Part shown: positions 11,701 to 22,700 of the stretch, one piece after another
Position numbering within the stretch: the stretch's first letter is position 1
Layout of the letters: each line of letters begins with the position of its first letter
Assembly (NCBI RefSeq): GCF_040802235.1
Contig: NC_133166.1
Location: forward strand, 114,590,991 to 114,654,990
Source of the DNA: Manis javanica
Lineage: Eukaryota > Chordata > Mammalia > Pholidota > Manidae
DNA: 64,000 nucleotides
Reading direction: 5' to 3'
Notes under the pieces: model-generated
What the model was told of the DNA's origin: nothing
The model's database searches: none
What the model saw: only the letters and a program-made list of their open reading frames with translations
Made by a program: the position numbers and the translations under genes

Positions 11701-14700
11701 CTGGAACCCTACCTGTTTCTCTGCAGCTCCTCCAGGTTGGCTGCATTCCACTCTGAGCCCTGTGGAGAGGGAGCGAGCGTCACGCCCACGCCCCACCGCA
11801 GCAGCCCTCATGCCCTGCCAGCTCACCAGGTAGAGGTGTGGGAAGATGCGGGAGGCCCGATCTTGCTGGGCCACGAGCAGCAGCGTCTGGTTGTCAATGA
11901 AGTCGCGGTACTGTTGGAGAGGACATCCCAGGCGCAGCTCCAGGGCCTGGCGGATCTGCAGGCAGAGCCGAGGAGGAGGAGAGGCTTGGGGAGCCCCTCA
12001 CTAGGTCCCGGCACACCCCCTGCCCTCCAATGCCTCTGAGGAAAGTGCCTGTCCCATTCGGACAGGGGCACCAAGGCCAAGCACCTGGGACGGCTCAGGA
12101 TGGCAGGAAAACACAGTGGGAAGGCCCCACCGAGAGGAAAGCCCTGGCCCAGCTGAGGGCCCCACCCTCGAGCCCGGCCGTGCCCTGCCCGCCCCCCAGG
12201 GCCCTGCCCACCTCTTTGGAGGTGATGCTCTCCAGGTCGCTGGTGTCCAGCACGTCCCACAGCTCCGCCCGGACCGCCTGCTCCATCTGCTCCTGCTCCG
12301 AGGGCCTACGGGCAGAGCCCATCCACTCAGGAGTCCCCTCCCTGCTCCCCCATGGCAACCCCTTTCCCTTCCCTCCCTGCACGGACCTGCCAGGCTCGGT
12401 GCTGGGAGGCCGCAGAGACTCCAGGTCGGCCATGGCCATCCACTCATTCAGGCAGCTCTGGTCAGAGCTCAGTCTGTCCTGGTAGTGGCTGGCCCAGGAG
12501 AGGGCACTGCCTCCTGGTACAAGGCCACTGCCTAGAGCCGCCTCACATGCCTGGTGTAACACCTGGAGCGTGGCCCTGGGACAGGGGAAAGGCTGGGTCA
12601 CGCTGTCCTTTCTGCGGCCCCTCCCCAGACCCTGCAGCCACTAGCCCCTACCACATGGTCTGGATGGAGATAGGCTTGAAGATTCGGCTCTGTCCTCCAG
12701 AAGTCACACTGAAGCCCCTGTGGGAGACCAGGCGGGGGTGAAGCCAGGCTCCAGGAAAGGGTCCCAGAGAGGCCTGCCCACTGGCTACTTCACGAGGCTG
12801 GTCCTGAGAATCCTTACTTATCAGATGAGTTCAAGATAAGCCCCATTTGCCAGATATGGGGTGGCCGAGGCCCAGAGGAGTTAGGGGACTTGCCCAGGAT
12901 CACACAGCTTATCTCAGGTAGAGCTGGGTAGGCTCAGGCCCCAGACACCAGGCCTGGAATTCTACTGCTCCCTAGAGCCGAGAAGCCCTGTCATGTAGAT
13001 CATCCTTTGCTATCCCACCCTCCCGGCCCCTCCTCTCCCCTCCCCCCAGTTGCTACCTCTTACCCATCTCCATCTAGGTACACCTGGGTGTCACTCCAGA
13101 GAGGCAAGACCAGGCCCAGGGTGCAGCTGGGGGAGCTGGCAGGGGACAAAGGGAAGGCCACTGACCCCCAGCACCTCGTTTCCTTGCCCTCTACCCTATC
13201 CCCCCAGCTCCCACCTGCTTTCAAGGAAGTCCACCCCCAGGAGGACTGCCTCATCCTGGCTCAGATGGTCTCTGGTGGAAACTACCAGCAAATAGCGGAG
13301 CCGGGGGGGCCGTGCTGTCTCCAGCTGGGCTGCCTGGGGAAGACAGGGAGGGAGAAGCCCAAGCTCACAGTGGCCCAGAAGACCCTGCTTTCCACCCACC
13401 CCGTGACCGGACACACACCGGGCAGACGGCAGACCTGCCACTGCTCCCTCCATACACCTCCCCCTCTTCCCAGATACCAGACCACTGGTTACAATCCAGT
13501 GGTTCAACTTTTAGATTTCTTGGTCCAACAAAACATTTCAAACGATTTTTCTTAAAGGGGCTGTGTGTGGAAAAAACGGGAGAACAGGCCTGACACAGAT
13601 TGCCAGTTTTTACTTTCTGGCTAGGAAGGAGGTTTAAATAAACCTTTTCTCTTGCCATTACCAAAATTTGACTCAAGAAGTGCTTCTCAGCAAAGAATTA
13701 TTAAAGACACAATCTCACAATGAAGGAAGGTGCTTCCATGGAATAAATTCAGCAGCACGCCCCCTCCCCCCGAGTGCATGTCCATTTGTGGACAATTCAC
13801 ATGGTCAGGAAGGTTTTGGCTGCTTGCGCACAGAAACCCGCCTCTGTATTTCCCAGCTTTGGACCTAATTTGGCCCTACAGGCTCACACGGGGCCAACCT
13901 CCCAGTCCTTTCCCAGCCCTTGGGAGGCCTGCAAACATGAGCCTCCCCCTGTTACAACAACCCCCGCCCCCGGCTGAAACAGCAGGACCACCGGGGGTCA
14001 GGCAACCCCTCTGCTCCCCAGGGTGCCATCACACTCACAGGCAGACGCCTGCGCTCCCCTCCCTGCACCCTGGGCCGGTGGCTGGGCCCTCACCAGGCGG
14101 ATGTCGTCCTGGGGCCTCAGCAGCTCCACCATGAGGCGCAGGTGCTGACTCTGCTCCTGCTTCTGGGGACTCCGGAGCCCGTGCCCCTCATCTGCATGGT
14201 CGGCATGGGGCTGCTCGTCACCTGAGGGTTCCTCCGCTGGCTCAGGGCTGGCCTCAGCTGCATCTGCATCATCCCCCCTGTCCTGTAGTCCCAGGACAGC
14301 CCCACGGAGCACTGCAAAGCTCTGCCTGTCAGGGTGACAGGGAAGCCACCATGGCCAGCTGCACCCCTTAGGACAGGGGTGCATCAGTCACCTGGGGTCT
14401 TGTTAAAACAGGTGTTGGGCCCAAACCTTAGAGAGTCAGTAGGTCTGGAGTGGAGGCCTGAAACGGGCATTTCTGACCAGTTCCCAGGTGGTGTGGCCAC
14501 CACACTTTGAGAACCACTGCCTTGGGGGCTCCCAAGCCCCCCCCCCACTCTGGTCTGGGGGTAGGGGGGCTGGGGTCCCTCCCTCCCCCTCCCTCCCCTC
14601 CCCATCTACCTAACTCAGGAGATGCTGTTAACTTGGTGAGGCCCAGGAGTCCTCTGGCTGTTATCCCATCCTGTTCTTTCTCTTGTGACCCCTGGCCTGG

Positions 14701-15501
14701 GCCAGGAGCCAGAAAGTGGGTGATGGGGCCCCAACTGACCAGGAGGAAGGTGAAAGCAAAGGCAGCCAGGCCGGTGCTGCAAGCCGGCCATACCCCCCAG
14801 CTGTGGTTACTCAGTGGCCACATCCAGTGGGTGGCTTTGGTCCTGTATGGCAGTGGCCAGGCCTGGCACCTGGATGCAGGCACCAGTGCTGGGGGGAGGT
14901 GCTCACCTTCGCTGGAGCCAGCTTCTCCGCTTGGACACCTGGTCCTGCTGGGAAAGCAGCCCCAGGGCAGTGTGAGGTGGGAGGGCTCTCCGCTCCACTC
15001 TCTCAGTGCTACTGAAGTAGGGGGGTGGGGATCACCCCCCCAGTGGAGAGTGGAACCAGAAAAGGTGTCAGATCCCATCCCACCCAGCCCATCACCTGGA
15101 GGCGCTGGGGGCGCGTGGCAACGCTGGGTAAGGATGGGGGGGGGTGCCTGAGGTATCCTACGGGTTGGCCCCTATCTGAGCCGGGAAGAGCGTAGGGCCT
15201 CAGCAGGCTGGGCAGGCGCTCAGGGCTCCGGATCTTGCCTGGCTCCGAGTTCCTGGGAGCCTCAAGTTTACGCCCCACCTTTCCCTACTCCCACCAACCC
15301 TCTCCAGTCTGAGATTCGGGTTCCCCTTACGCACATCCCTATGATTGAGGGGAGGTTGCCGTGGGCAGGTCGCGCTCCCCCAGGCCCAGCTGGCGGCCAA
15401 CTGCGTGGGCAGGACCACGGCAAAGCCACACTCACCGTGGGCCCCACAGGCGTGGAGTGGCCACTGGCCGGGGGCGAGCGGCTTACGGTGACCAGGGCCA
15501 T
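8746..15501 (-). CDS. SSH3: Slingshot protein phosphatase 3 (complete, 14 coding exons, 648 aa)
   Basis: SSH3 is a cytoplasmic dual-specificity phosphatase of the slingshot family. Slingshots dephosphorylate and so activate cofilin/ADF, promoting actin filament turnover. The reconstructed protein starts MALVTVSRSPP and ends GEEGEA. It has the slingshot N-terminal region, a DEK-C-like segment (about residues 265-320, beginning near PSEQEQMEQAVRAELW) and the DSP catalytic domain (about 325-465). The active-site loop HCKMGVSR carries the nucleophile Cys410 and Arg416, so catalysis looks intact. A Ser/Arg-rich C-tail follows. The ATG at 15501-15499 lies in a CpG island and gives the conserved N-terminus. 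All 14 exons join in phase (1947 nt including stop). Intron 12 appears to use a GC donor. SSH3 lacks the long C-tail of SSH1 and SSH2, in keeping with its known weaker F-actin binding. Identification is by close similarity to human SSH3 (about 659 aa, from memory). Confidence 0.97.
9370..9640. repeat. L2-like repeat in SSH3 intron 13
   Basis: Phrases such as 'ccaggaagccttcccaaatg' and 'cccacagcacttggcacaga' are typical of the L2 3' region. It lies in the 1.1 kb intron before the last SSH3 exon. Confidence 0.55.
12825..12965 (-). repeat. MIR fragment in SSH3 intron 5
   Basis: A reverse-oriented MIR core: a 'cccatttgccagat' block, then 'gaggcccagaggagttaggggacttgcc' and a 'caggatcacacagctta' block. 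It is diverged, with no coding content. Confidence 0.65.
14395..14525 (+). repeat. MER5A-like hAT fragment in SSH3 intron 2
   Basis: It has the pattern 'gggcccaaaccttagagagt ... ggcatttctgaccagttccc ... ttgagaaccactgc', which matches the MER5-type non-autonomous hAT transposon as I recall it, including the terminal 'gagaaccactg'. Confidence 0.6.
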
Positions 15502-15870
15502 GGGGCCAGGCAGGGGGCACCTGAGCCCTCCCACGGCCCCACGGACAGTCCCAGCCCCGCAGGACCAGGAAGGAGAGACCGGAGCCACCAGGGCCTGGCA
15601 CCTCCTCGGGGGTGGCCCTTAAAGGGCCAGACTCCCGTCCGGCCCGGCCTGCGGAGCCGGCACCCAGCGGCCGCCGCCCCTCCCTTCGCGTCTCCGCGGG
15701 TTCGGCCTGCCTCGCCCCCGCCCCACAAATACGTTGGGGGGCGGAGTCTGGGCGGGGCGCAGGTGCGAGGCCAAGACCCAGTGGGAAGTGGCCTGAGGTC
15801 CGGCAGCCAGCTGCCTTCGTTCCGGGGTTCGGTCCCACCTCCTAGGAGGCGCTCCCGGCCCCACCCAGGC
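15360..15870 (-). promoter_or_regulatory. SSH3: SSH3 CpG-island promoter
   Basis: A CpG-dense block surrounds exon 1 of SSH3 and its 5'UTR. It contains GC-rich boxes such as 'ggggggcggag' around 15736-15746 and no clear TATA box. The transcription start is inferred to lie between about 15520 and 15780. The ANKRD13D poly(A) signal is only about 0.7-0.8 kb further up at 16.6 kb. Confidence 0.7.
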
Positions 15871-16580
15871 TGGTCACCTGAGCTGTGCTCTGGGCCTCCA
15901 CTGTTCCTCAGAAGAGATGGGGCCTAGGAAGGCAGGACTGGGGACACAGGCCTTGGAGAGGATCACATACAGTGGGTCTTAGGTAGAGGAGCACCCCAAA
16001 CTTATTTTTCCTTGCTGGTTGGCCCTCATGTTTGCACTCTGCACGAATCATGAGACGCAGAACAGGAGAAATGAGGTGGGATTTCAAGCTAACCCAAGAG
16101 TCTCACAGGCAATCCTCGAGGCCACCCTGGGGGTGAGCAGGGCAGGTCACAGCTGCACAGAAGCACGTGAGTTGTCCAAAGTCACTCCAGTAGAACATAC
16201 TGGCGGTCAGGGCAGGAACTCAGGCCTGGGATGCAGGGGGGATCCTCCCAGCTAGCTGTGAGCAGTCTAGAGGCTCAGGCCCTTCCCCCTTCCAACAGGA
16301 ACATGGGTGGGTCCCAGGAAAGCCTCACTGGGTGGCGGCAGGAACCTGGATCTCCAGGAGGCGGGGCAAGTCAAGGCTCAGGAGAGTTGACATGTATGGA
16401 GTAACTACTCTGTTGACATGCGCCAGCTCATTTTACCCACCCAACAGCTCTGCGGGGTGGAAGGTGGTCTCGTTTTACAGCTGTGGGAAGGATTCAAACC
16501 CAGGTCTGAAGCCACTGTTCATGGTGTCTCCCCTCAGTGCCCGCCCCCCCCCGTGCATCCCCACATTGAGCAGAGCAAGC
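15871..16580. other. SSH3-ANKRD13D intergenic gap
   Basis: The short spacer between the SSH3 promoter island and the ANKRD13D 3' end. Apart from a reverse MIR fragment at about 16400-16500 I see nothing in it. Confidence 0.6.
16400..16500 (-). repeat. MIR fragment
   Basis: The reverse MIR core pattern 'cattttacccacccaacagc ... cgttttacagctgtgggaag' is followed by 'ggattcaaacccaggtctga', the usual complement of the MIR tRNA-related portion. Confidence 0.65.
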
Positions 16581-16597
16581 CTGCTGCTCAAAGTCTC

Positions 16598-16603
16598 TTT
16601 ATT
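16598..16603 (-). terminator. ANKRD13D: ANKRD13D poly(A) signal AATAAA
   Basis: A canonical AATAAA on the minus strand about 140 nt after the stop codon, giving a short 3'UTR (about 16580-16738). Confidence 0.7.
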
Positions 16604-16738
16604 TCCATTTTGGTCTCCAGTGCAAGCCCACCCCCAGGGCTCCAGGCCCCAAGCTCAGCAGCAGAGAGTTTGTAATAAATAAGTTACAAAACAGGTGGGG
16701 GCCCAGACCAGACGGCCCCCTGGGGCCCGGGGCCACTC

Positions 16739-19700
16739 TCAGTGCTCCGTGAGCGAGAGCCGCAGGACCCTCTGCAAGTCGTCCTCCTCCTGCTGCCCCC
16801 GCCGCTCGCGTTCCTCCTGCTCCCGCGAAGACAACTCCAGGGCCAGGCGCAGCTGCTCCTCAAAGCTTGGGGGGGCTGGGGCCAGGGGTGTCCTATGAGG
16901 GGATCCCGGGCCCCTGGGCTCCGAGGACGTCCGCAGGCTCTCCTGGAGGGCCCTTCCAGGCAAGGCACGGGAGGCGAGAGCGGATCGGTGAGTGCCAAAG
17001 CTCAGGGAAGAGGCCAAGGGGTGGGACACAGCTACGGAAGGCAGGACAGGGTGGCTAGGACGTGGGACCCCAGAAAGAAGAGACAAGGCGGGGCTGCCTC
17101 CCCATCCCTCAGGCAGATTCAGGGATGGGCAGTGTTGCTGATAGGAGGGTGGCCCCGAGGAGGGCATGAGGTCCTGGGACCAGCACCTCCCTGCTACCTA
17201 CCCCCACCAACCAAGGAGCCTCTGACTGTCAGGATCCTTGAGGCAGGGCAGGGCCAAGACATGGACCTAGTGGGTCAGAGAGGCCTCACCGCTCCAGCTG
17301 AAGCTGCTCCTCATAGGCCGTGGCTTGGGGAGGAGGGTGGGTGCCAGGCCGGGTGTTGGTCAGGGCTTCCCAGATGGTCACCTGCAGCAGTCAGGGCCCA
17401 GCGCTGTCACCTCTGCTGGTCCCATCCACACCCAGGGCCCAGCCCCTGCCCGCACCCCACCTGCTCCGCCTCTGTGCCAGCCTCAAGCAGGCTCTGTTGG
17501 ATGGCAAACTGCAGCAGATCGTCGTCTTCATCGCGAAGGGGCTCACTGCGCTCTGTGCCCAGCACACTGTATCCCTCAGGCACCTCAAACACAGTGGGGT
17601 CCACCTCGCACGGGAAAGGGCTCCCTGGATGTGGCAGAGGGGCCACGTTCAGCCCAGTGCTCAGAGACCAGCAAGACTGGTGCTCAGAGACCTCCCTCCC
17701 GCACTGGTACCTGAGGCTGTGACAGCAGGGCCAGAGCTGGGGGCCGGTACCCACACGGAGCTCAAGGGCTCGTCACAGCCACACAGGTTGCTGAAGGTGA
17801 TGCGGGCGTTTAGCACGTGGAAAAGAGGGATCTCTGAGGAGACAGCCACGCATGAGCTGCCCTGGCTGGAGGTCCGCCTGTGCCCGGCCCCTGCAGCCCA
17901 CATCCACCCGACTCCCTTCCACTGCCCCAGCCCACCCTCTCACCGATCTTGACTGGGAAGCCAGGCGGGAGGCGTAGGGTAATGAAGTCACGCAGCTTGG
18001 CAAAGTGAGCGTTGCTGATGGCCATCAGGTCAATGATGGGTGTCACCTGGTCACCCAGGGAGAGGGGATGCTCCTCACTCAGCCACAGTGTTGCCTTGAA
18101 CCTGCCCAGCCGGCCACAGGGTGTGGGACAAGGAACCTCTGGTGGCTCCTCTGCTGAGGGCCACCTGCTCTGGACACCTGCCTTTACTCATGCCCTCCAC
18201 CTGGCCTGGGGACCCTCTTCTCTGTTCAGCTGTCCCTGCCTGCCTCCCAAGGAGCTTGTGTCCTTCTGGCCTTCTGGCCCAAGCTGCCTCAGTCCCTGGG
18301 TCCAGGCTGGGGCCTATGGTGGTTTCTGCCAGTTCAACTCATCTGGATGCATAGGCCGGGGCAAGGCGACTGGCTTCCATCTGGACCTGTCATGGCACCC
18401 TCCTCCTCAGCCCACAGCCAGCCAGAGCCCCACACTTGGCTATACTTTTGGGTCCAGGGCAGCCCAGGGGTCAGGCCTGCTGGGGTTTGAATCCCAGCTC
18501 CACCCCTGGATGGCTGAGAGTCCGAGTGAGGTCCTAGACGGCGGAAGCATGATAAGCCCAAAGTCATGGCTCACGAGAGCCTCCCGGCCCCCTTGTGACT
18601 GCCCTCATTTACAGAGGATGCTCGACCCTCAAGAGGGGACCTCTCCTTGGGCTACAAAGGCAGGAGGTGGTAGAGTTGTGGGCCCTTCCCCTGGCCCCCA
18701 GCAAGTGCTTATTAAATTGAATAGAAAACCACACATGGGTGGTGCTGCCCACCCATCCATCCATCCACTCATCCATTCATTCCCCAACAGAGAGTGACCA
18801 GTCCTCTGGACCAATCCCCAAGCTGGGCGCCAAAGGCCATGGATAACACAGACCTGGCTCCTGCCCCCAAGGAGTGGAGTCTGGAAGGAAGTGGCTGGGT
18901 GAGTGGGTTCCCACTTGAGGGAGCCCCGTGTGTGACAGGAGTCTGCAAGGGCTCAGGGGGACCAGGTAGGGTCCCTGTCCCTGAGGGAAGTCCCCAGACC
19001 TCACCTCTGTACTTTGCTGGACATTTCAATGGGGCGGCCGATGTTCCTCGACTCCAGGCTGAAGTTGGGGTCGAAGTATTCGCTGGGGGAAATAGCTGTG
19101 GGGTTGGTGGAGCTGGCTGCCTGCTGCACGGGAGCCTGGGCGGACCCAGCGCCAGGCTTAGCCTTTGCCTGGCCAGCCCCCCTAGCGGGCCCCAGCCCCG
19201 CCCCCCATCCCCGGCTCACCCCACTGTGGGAGGAGTGCTGCTGTGCCATCCCGAGGAAGGACTGGAACGGAGTCTTCCCCCCTGAGGAGAAGGGGTGGGA
19301 GCCCATGAGCAGACTTTGGGCCACTGTCCCAGAATGCCCCCCTCCACTGGGAGTTTTCTGTTGGGAGAGCAGATGGGAATGGGGAGGCCTCCCAGCTTGT
19401 CCCAGACCAGGGGGACCCCACCGCATGGCGTGACTGGGCAGCAGGCAGGCGCACCTGGGTTTACCTTTGCTCCTCGACTTGTCCTGATCAGAAAGATGCT
19501 CCGTACGTGTGCGTGTCACCAGCTCCACATTGGTGGCACTATACACCTGGGGAGCAGGGGGAACACAGGGAAAGCTGGGGGCTCAGAGCCTGTTCCCCAC
19601 TATCAGCCTCACCAGCACAGGACCCAAGTCCTCCTGTCCCCACGGACAAGATCTCACTCCCCACAGTGGGAGAAGTCGCAGGGTCTGAACCCTTGGGAGT

Positions 19701-22700
19701 CACTAAGGAAGGAAGAACGCTCCTTGCTTCGCCTCGGGAACCTGGGCAGGGCCCGTGCTAGCAGGTGATCCCTGGGCGCTCAGCTGGTGCCAGGCGCGCA
19801 GGCCCTGCTGAGTGGGCACGGCTCACAGGGCTTCTAGAGCCCATGGGCCGCTCTGTCTCTCCGTCCACATGAAGGGGATGTAGAGAAGGAGCACAGTCCC
19901 TGGGCCTCTCATCTCCTACCCCGGCCCCCGCCACTAGCCCCTCCTGCCTTGGCCTCGTAGCCGCTAACGGTTTCCATCTTCTCAGACCGCCAGCCCCAGA
20001 TACCACATTTGTTCCTGAAACAGACCAAACAGGAGCTCATGAGGACCCACCCCCCCAACCCCGGCCAAATCCTTCCCTTCCAAAGACCCCCTCCAACTAG
20101 CCTTCCTCCTGTGAAGCATGCAGGCCTTGAACAGGATGCCTGGATGGCTGAGGACAACGGAACAAGGACTGGGCACTAGAAAGTACCGAGGAATCATCAT
20201 TGATTTTGTTAGGTGTGCAGGGTGGGTTTTAAAACATCCTAATCTGTTAAGAGTCATGTGCAGACACATTTACTGTTGAAATGGTGTGACATCAGGGATG
20301 TGACTTAAAATAGCCTAGAGAAAAAAACAAAGAAAAACGGTGAGGAAGGATTGATTTAACAAGATTGGCAAAATATTGGTAAGTGTTGAAGTTGGGTAAT
20401 GAGTGCATTATACTGTTCTCTCTTCTGCCGTGTATGTCTGAAATTTTCCATAATAAAAAGTTAAAACGGTGTTAAGATGACAATATTCTCCAAACTTTTG
20501 TTATGTCTGATTCAACAAAAGTAGTTGGAGACATCAGTACCTCACTCCACTCCTGGGAAGAACAAGTAGATACAGGAGCAACAGGGAAGTAGAAGAACTG
20601 AACACATCATAAACCAGACTTAACAAACTGCCTTAGAACACTCCACCCAACAACAAAATAAACAAAGAGGACACAGGAGGAGCTGGGGGCTCACGGCCTG
20701 TTCCCCACACTCAACCTCATCAGCCCAGGACCCAAGTCCTCCTGTCTGTCCCTCGGGACAGAAGAGATCATATCAATATAGTAGAAATAAAAGCCACATG
20801 ATTGTATCAACACGGTTATTTGACAAAATCCAAACCCTTTCATGATAAAAACACTCAACAAACTAGGAATAGAAGGCAAATTTCTCAATCTGATAAAGGG
20901 TACCCACAACTAACATCATACTTAATGGTGAAAGACCGAATACTTTTCCCCCAAGGTCAGAAACAGGACAAAGATGTCTACTCTTGTCACTTCTATTTAA
21001 CATTCTCCTGGAGGTTCTAGCCAAAGCCATCAGCCATGAAAAAGATAAAAGGCATACAGATTGGAAAGGATGAAGTAAAACTATCACTATTAACAAAAGA
21101 TGATCTTACATGTGAAAACATCATAAGGAATCTACTAAAAATCCATTAAAATTTAAAAATGAGTTTAGCAAGTTTGCAGGACATAAGATCAATATACAGA
21201 AATACCATTTGACCCAGTAATTCCACTCCTAGGAATTTACCCAAAGAAAACAAGATCCCCGATCTGAAAAGACACATGCACTGCTGCGTTTATCACTGCA
21301 CTATTTACAATAGCCAAGATATGGAAGCAACCTAAGTGTCCATCAATAGATGAATGGATAAAGAAGAGGTGGTACATATACACAATGGAATATTATTCAG
21401 CCATAAAAAGAAAAGTAATCCCCCTGTTGGCAAAAACGTGGATGGACCTAGAGAGCATTATGCTCAGTGAAATAAGCCAGGTGGAGAAAGACAAATACCA
21501 AATGATTTCACTTATTTGTGGAGTATAAAAACAAAGTAAGACAGAAGGAACCAAAGAGCAGTAGACTCATAGACACTGAGAAGGGACTAGTGGTTACCAA
21601 AGGTGAGGAACAAGGGGATAAAGGGACACAATAATTCACAATCACAGTATAGGTTGGTCATGGGGACCATGATACAGCACGGAGAATACAGTTAATTATT
21701 CTGAAACATCTTACTACGTTGAAAGACACTGACCGCACTAGAAGGGGTGAGGGCTTGATAATATGGGTGAATGTTGAATCAATGTGTTGTGTATTTGAAA
21801 CCACTATAACATTGTATATCAATGATACTTTGATTAAAAAAAAAGATCAATATACAAAAATCAATTGTATTTTTATAGCTTTGCAGTGAACAATCCAAAA
21901 ATGTACTTAAGAAAACAATTGCACTCATAATACCATCAAAAAGAATAAAATACTTTGAATGAATTTATCCAAAGAAGTATAAAACTTATACTCTGAAAAC
22001 TACAAAACACCACTGAAAGAAATTAAAGGTCTAAGAAATGGGAAAAAGTCCCATATTCATGGTAGAAGACTTAACAGTGTTAAGATAACAATATTCTCCA
22101 AACTGATGTATAGAGTCAATGCAAACCCTAACAGAATCCCACCTGATTTCTTCATAGAAATTGACAAGCTGAATCTGGATTCATAAGAAGTTGCAAGGGA
22201 CCCAGAATACCCAAAATAATCCTGAGAAAGAAGAACAAAGTTGGAAGACTCGCACTTTCCGATTTCAAAACTTACACCAAAGCAACAGGGATTAAGATAG
22301 TGTGTTACTGGCACAAAGATAGATATGTCAATCGATGGAACAGAATTGAGAGCCCAGAAATAAACCCACACATCTATGGTCAACTGATTCCACAAGGGTT
22401 CTCTTCAGTGGGAAGAGAACAGTGTTTTTAACAAATGGTGCCAGAACAAGTGGATAGTCACCTGCAAAAGAATAAAGTTGGACCCCCCTACCTCCCACAA
22501 TATACAAATATTAACCCAAAATGGGTCAAAGGCTAAATGAAATAGCTAAAATTATAAAACTTTCAGGAGAAAATCTTCATGGCTTTGGATTTGCAAAGTA
22601 TTGTTAGATATGACACTAAATGCACAAGCAACAAAAGAAAAAAATATATTAAACTTCATGAAAATTAAAAACTTGTTTGCTTCAAAAGACACCACCAAGC

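Larger units (their letters stand above)
8746..15501 (-). other. SSH3: SSH3 coding-exon map
   Basis: Coding exons in transcript order: 15501-15436, 14944-14907, 14325-14094, 13333-13215, 13135-13064, 12717-12652, 12575-12387, 12305-12212, 11955-11827, 11759-11713, 11022-10876, 10689-10489, 10390-10117, 9018-8746. Lengths sum to 1947 nt. All donors read GT except that after exon 12, which reads GC at 10488-10487. Exon 12 carries the phosphatase active site. Exon 2 has a CAGCAG tandem acceptor. Confidence 0.93.
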
